Made by a program: the position numbers and the translations under genes
The notes under the pieces: generated by a model
Seen by the model: only the letters and a program-made list of their open reading frames with translations
Database searches by the model: none
Told to the model about the DNA's origin: nothing
NCBI RefSeq assembly: GCF_964340395.1
Contig: NC_135552.1
Location: 10,072,194-10,136,193 of the forward strand
From: Glandiceps talaboti
Taxonomy: Eukaryota > Hemichordata > Enteropneusta > Spengelidae
DNA length: 64,000 bases
Reading direction: 5' to 3'
Shown here: positions 62,672 to 64,000 of the stretch, piece by piece
Numbering within the stretch: the first letter of the stretch is position 1
How the letters are laid out: each line of letters starts with the position of its first letter

Positions 62672-62942
62672 TTCTGAGTGGGGAGTGTCTAGTTCAGGTT
62701 TTCCATTGTTTTCCATATGGTCTCTGTGTTGTTTATTTCTTCCTATCAGATGTACAGCCATTGGAAGAATAGTTTTATATTGTCTTTTTAAGTTGATTTC
62801 AGTTAAATTTCTCGTGATACTTCACACATTTTTTTCGATTTTATTATTTTTTCTTGAATACTTAAAAAGGGTTTAGGGTCGGCAGTGAAAAACTAGGTGG
62901 GGTTAGGTAACCGGAACCAAACAATTTTTTTCTAGGCCTAAT
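62672..62942. mobile_element. MITE family B, copy 2 (left-truncated)
   Basis: Matches 56727-57114 from the GTGTCTAGTTCAGG block through CATATGGTCTCTGTGTT and AAAAACTAGGTGGGGT to GGTAACCGGAACCAAACAA and TAGGCCTAA at the right end. The left terminus is replaced by a T run. It lies 220 bp after the candidate exon at 62398-62452. Confidence 0.78.
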
Positions 62943-62984
62943 AAGCTATCACAATCGAATGTATTTGCAAGTAACAAGTAACTT

Positions 62985-63185
62985 TCATCCATCTATTCAT
63001 TCATTCATCCATCCATCCACCCACCCATTCATTCATTCATTCATTCATTCCATTAAATGTATTAAATTCCTCCATCCACTTGTTCATTTGTTCATTTGTT
63101 CGTTCATTCATTCATTCATTCATTCATTCATTCATTCATTCATTCATTCATTCATTCATTCATTCATTCATTCATTCATTCATTT
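62985..63185. repeat. TCAT/TCCA tetranucleotide microsatellite
   Basis: Imperfect TCCA and TCAT units at first, then about twenty pure TTCA units at about 63100-63185. The Ser-Phe-Ile-His frame through it is an artefact. Confidence 0.95.
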
Positions 63186-63803
63186 ATTACCTGTGCACCC
63201 ACCAATAAAACTTCATATGCACAAAAAAATAATTTATGTAGTGTGTAGCAAATTAATCAACTTACACCATGGTGGAAAAAGTCTGAAATTTCAATCCTTC
63301 ATGTGATCCAAAAATAAGACTGGAAAAAGTTATGATTGATATTCAGTGGTATGGTGGACACTTTCAAAAAATAAAATAAATAGGTATGGACGTTTTTTTA
63401 GAACAAAATAACAGGAGTAGTATACTAGAGTCTGTTTATCAGTTGGGTGATTAAAGCAAACAGAACAGCCAAATAACCTGCCATAGGCTCAGAACAAAAA
63501 GTACTGAATTTGCCAAACCTACACTAGCAATTTTTTTTTTTGCATTCACATTTAAAAGAAATAAAAAGTGAAATCTCAAATGAATGTGTAACACGGTGAT
63601 CGACAGAATCCTGACTGGATGACATTGCAGCAGTCTCACCGATTTTAATTATTCACGAGCAATTGATGGGTAAACAATTGAATCAGCATAATTGCTGACA
63701 ACTACTGCCAATTTTGAAGTTGCCGCAAAAGTCGCCAAAACTGAGATTTTGACAATTAAGTACCGTTTTATGCAATCAGGCAAGATTGTGTGGTCACACA
63801 AGA

Positions 63804-64000
63804 TTCATTACTGGGACAAGCCATTAGCCAAGCAAGTGGACTTGTTATCAGAGTACCAATATTTACACATGTGATGATGGGCTCTTACATAACACAAGTA
63901 AACAGCTGTAAAAGTGTAGTTCACAGCGTAAGATCATTTCTAAGGAGTGAGTCAAACCTTATCTCCGTCTTATATCAGTTGTTATCAATTTATTAGGCTA
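63804..64000. mobile_element. Related copy of the 1.29-kb foldback element core, cut by the window end
   Basis: Positions 63804 to about 63917 match the reverse complement of about 49298-49412 with few changes (TCATTACTGGGACAAGCCAT, CACATGTGATGATGGGCTCT). Positions about 63953-64000 match the reverse complement of about 49210-49257. The 35 bp between are unrelated in the two copies. The match starts abruptly on the left without an inverted arm, so this is a rearranged or truncated relative. Confidence 0.8.

Noticed and set aside
62959-63306. 115-codon frame of Ser-Phe-Ile-His repeats
   Set aside because: Translation of the TTCA microsatellite with AT-rich flanks.

Overview
The window is animal nuclear DNA. 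Its genes have many short coding exons with GT-AG introns, sit far apart in AT-rich DNA, and share the space with microsatellites, foldback transposons and a tRNA-derived SINE. Gene content (RIC3, RPS11 with an intronic U35-type snoRNA, BRD10/KIAA2026, a KCTD protein, a TRIM-NHL pair) fits a bilaterian. The paired, diverging TRIM-NHL genes suggest a marine invertebrate such as a hemichordate, lancelet or lophotrochozoan, but I cannot fix the species from the sequence.

Layout. 1-5.8 kb: no convincing gene; simple repeats and a palindrome. 5.9-7.5 kb (-): a frameshifted, 3'-truncated TRIM-NHL pseudogene. 11.4-13.6 kb (+): an intact 748-aa TRIM-NHL gene. 15.5-17.0 kb (-): a three-exon gene for a 377-aa single-pass membrane protein with a repeated [IV]QT/TQT motif and a duplicated C-terminal module; I recognise no family. 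17.9-18.6 kb (-): a single-exon KCTD6/21-like BTB gene. 20.5-24.2 kb (-): RPS11 in four exons, with two copies of a U35-like box C/D snoRNA, one in each of introns 2 and 3. 24.65-31.3 kb (+): RIC3 in five exons, head-to-head with RPS11 across about 475 bp. 31.3-43.7 kb: no gene found; a hairpin-bearing minisatellite of about 15 units, MITEs and a SINE. 43.7-61.4 kb (-): a 12-exon bromodomain gene best matched to BRD10/KIAA2026 (2263 aa predicted), whose introns hold a 1.29-kb foldback element with a 5-bp target duplication, MITEs and a near-perfect 136-bp hairpin. 62.4 kb (+): a possible first exon of another gene, divergent from BRD10. The window ends inside a second copy of sequence related to the 1.29-kb foldback element.

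The genes do not form an operon or a pathway. The only functional couplings visible are the two divergent arrangements (RPS11/RIC3 and BRD10/62.4-kb exon) and the snoRNAs hosted by a ribosomal protein gene, so that rRNA 2'-O-methylation guides and a ribosomal protein come from one transcript. The most unusual items are the [IV]QT-repeat membrane protein, the duplicated intronic snoRNA, the foldback element whose arms carry an exon-like ATG plus splice donor, the hairpin minisatellite, and a 12-bp-arm palindrome that occurs twice 17 kb apart.
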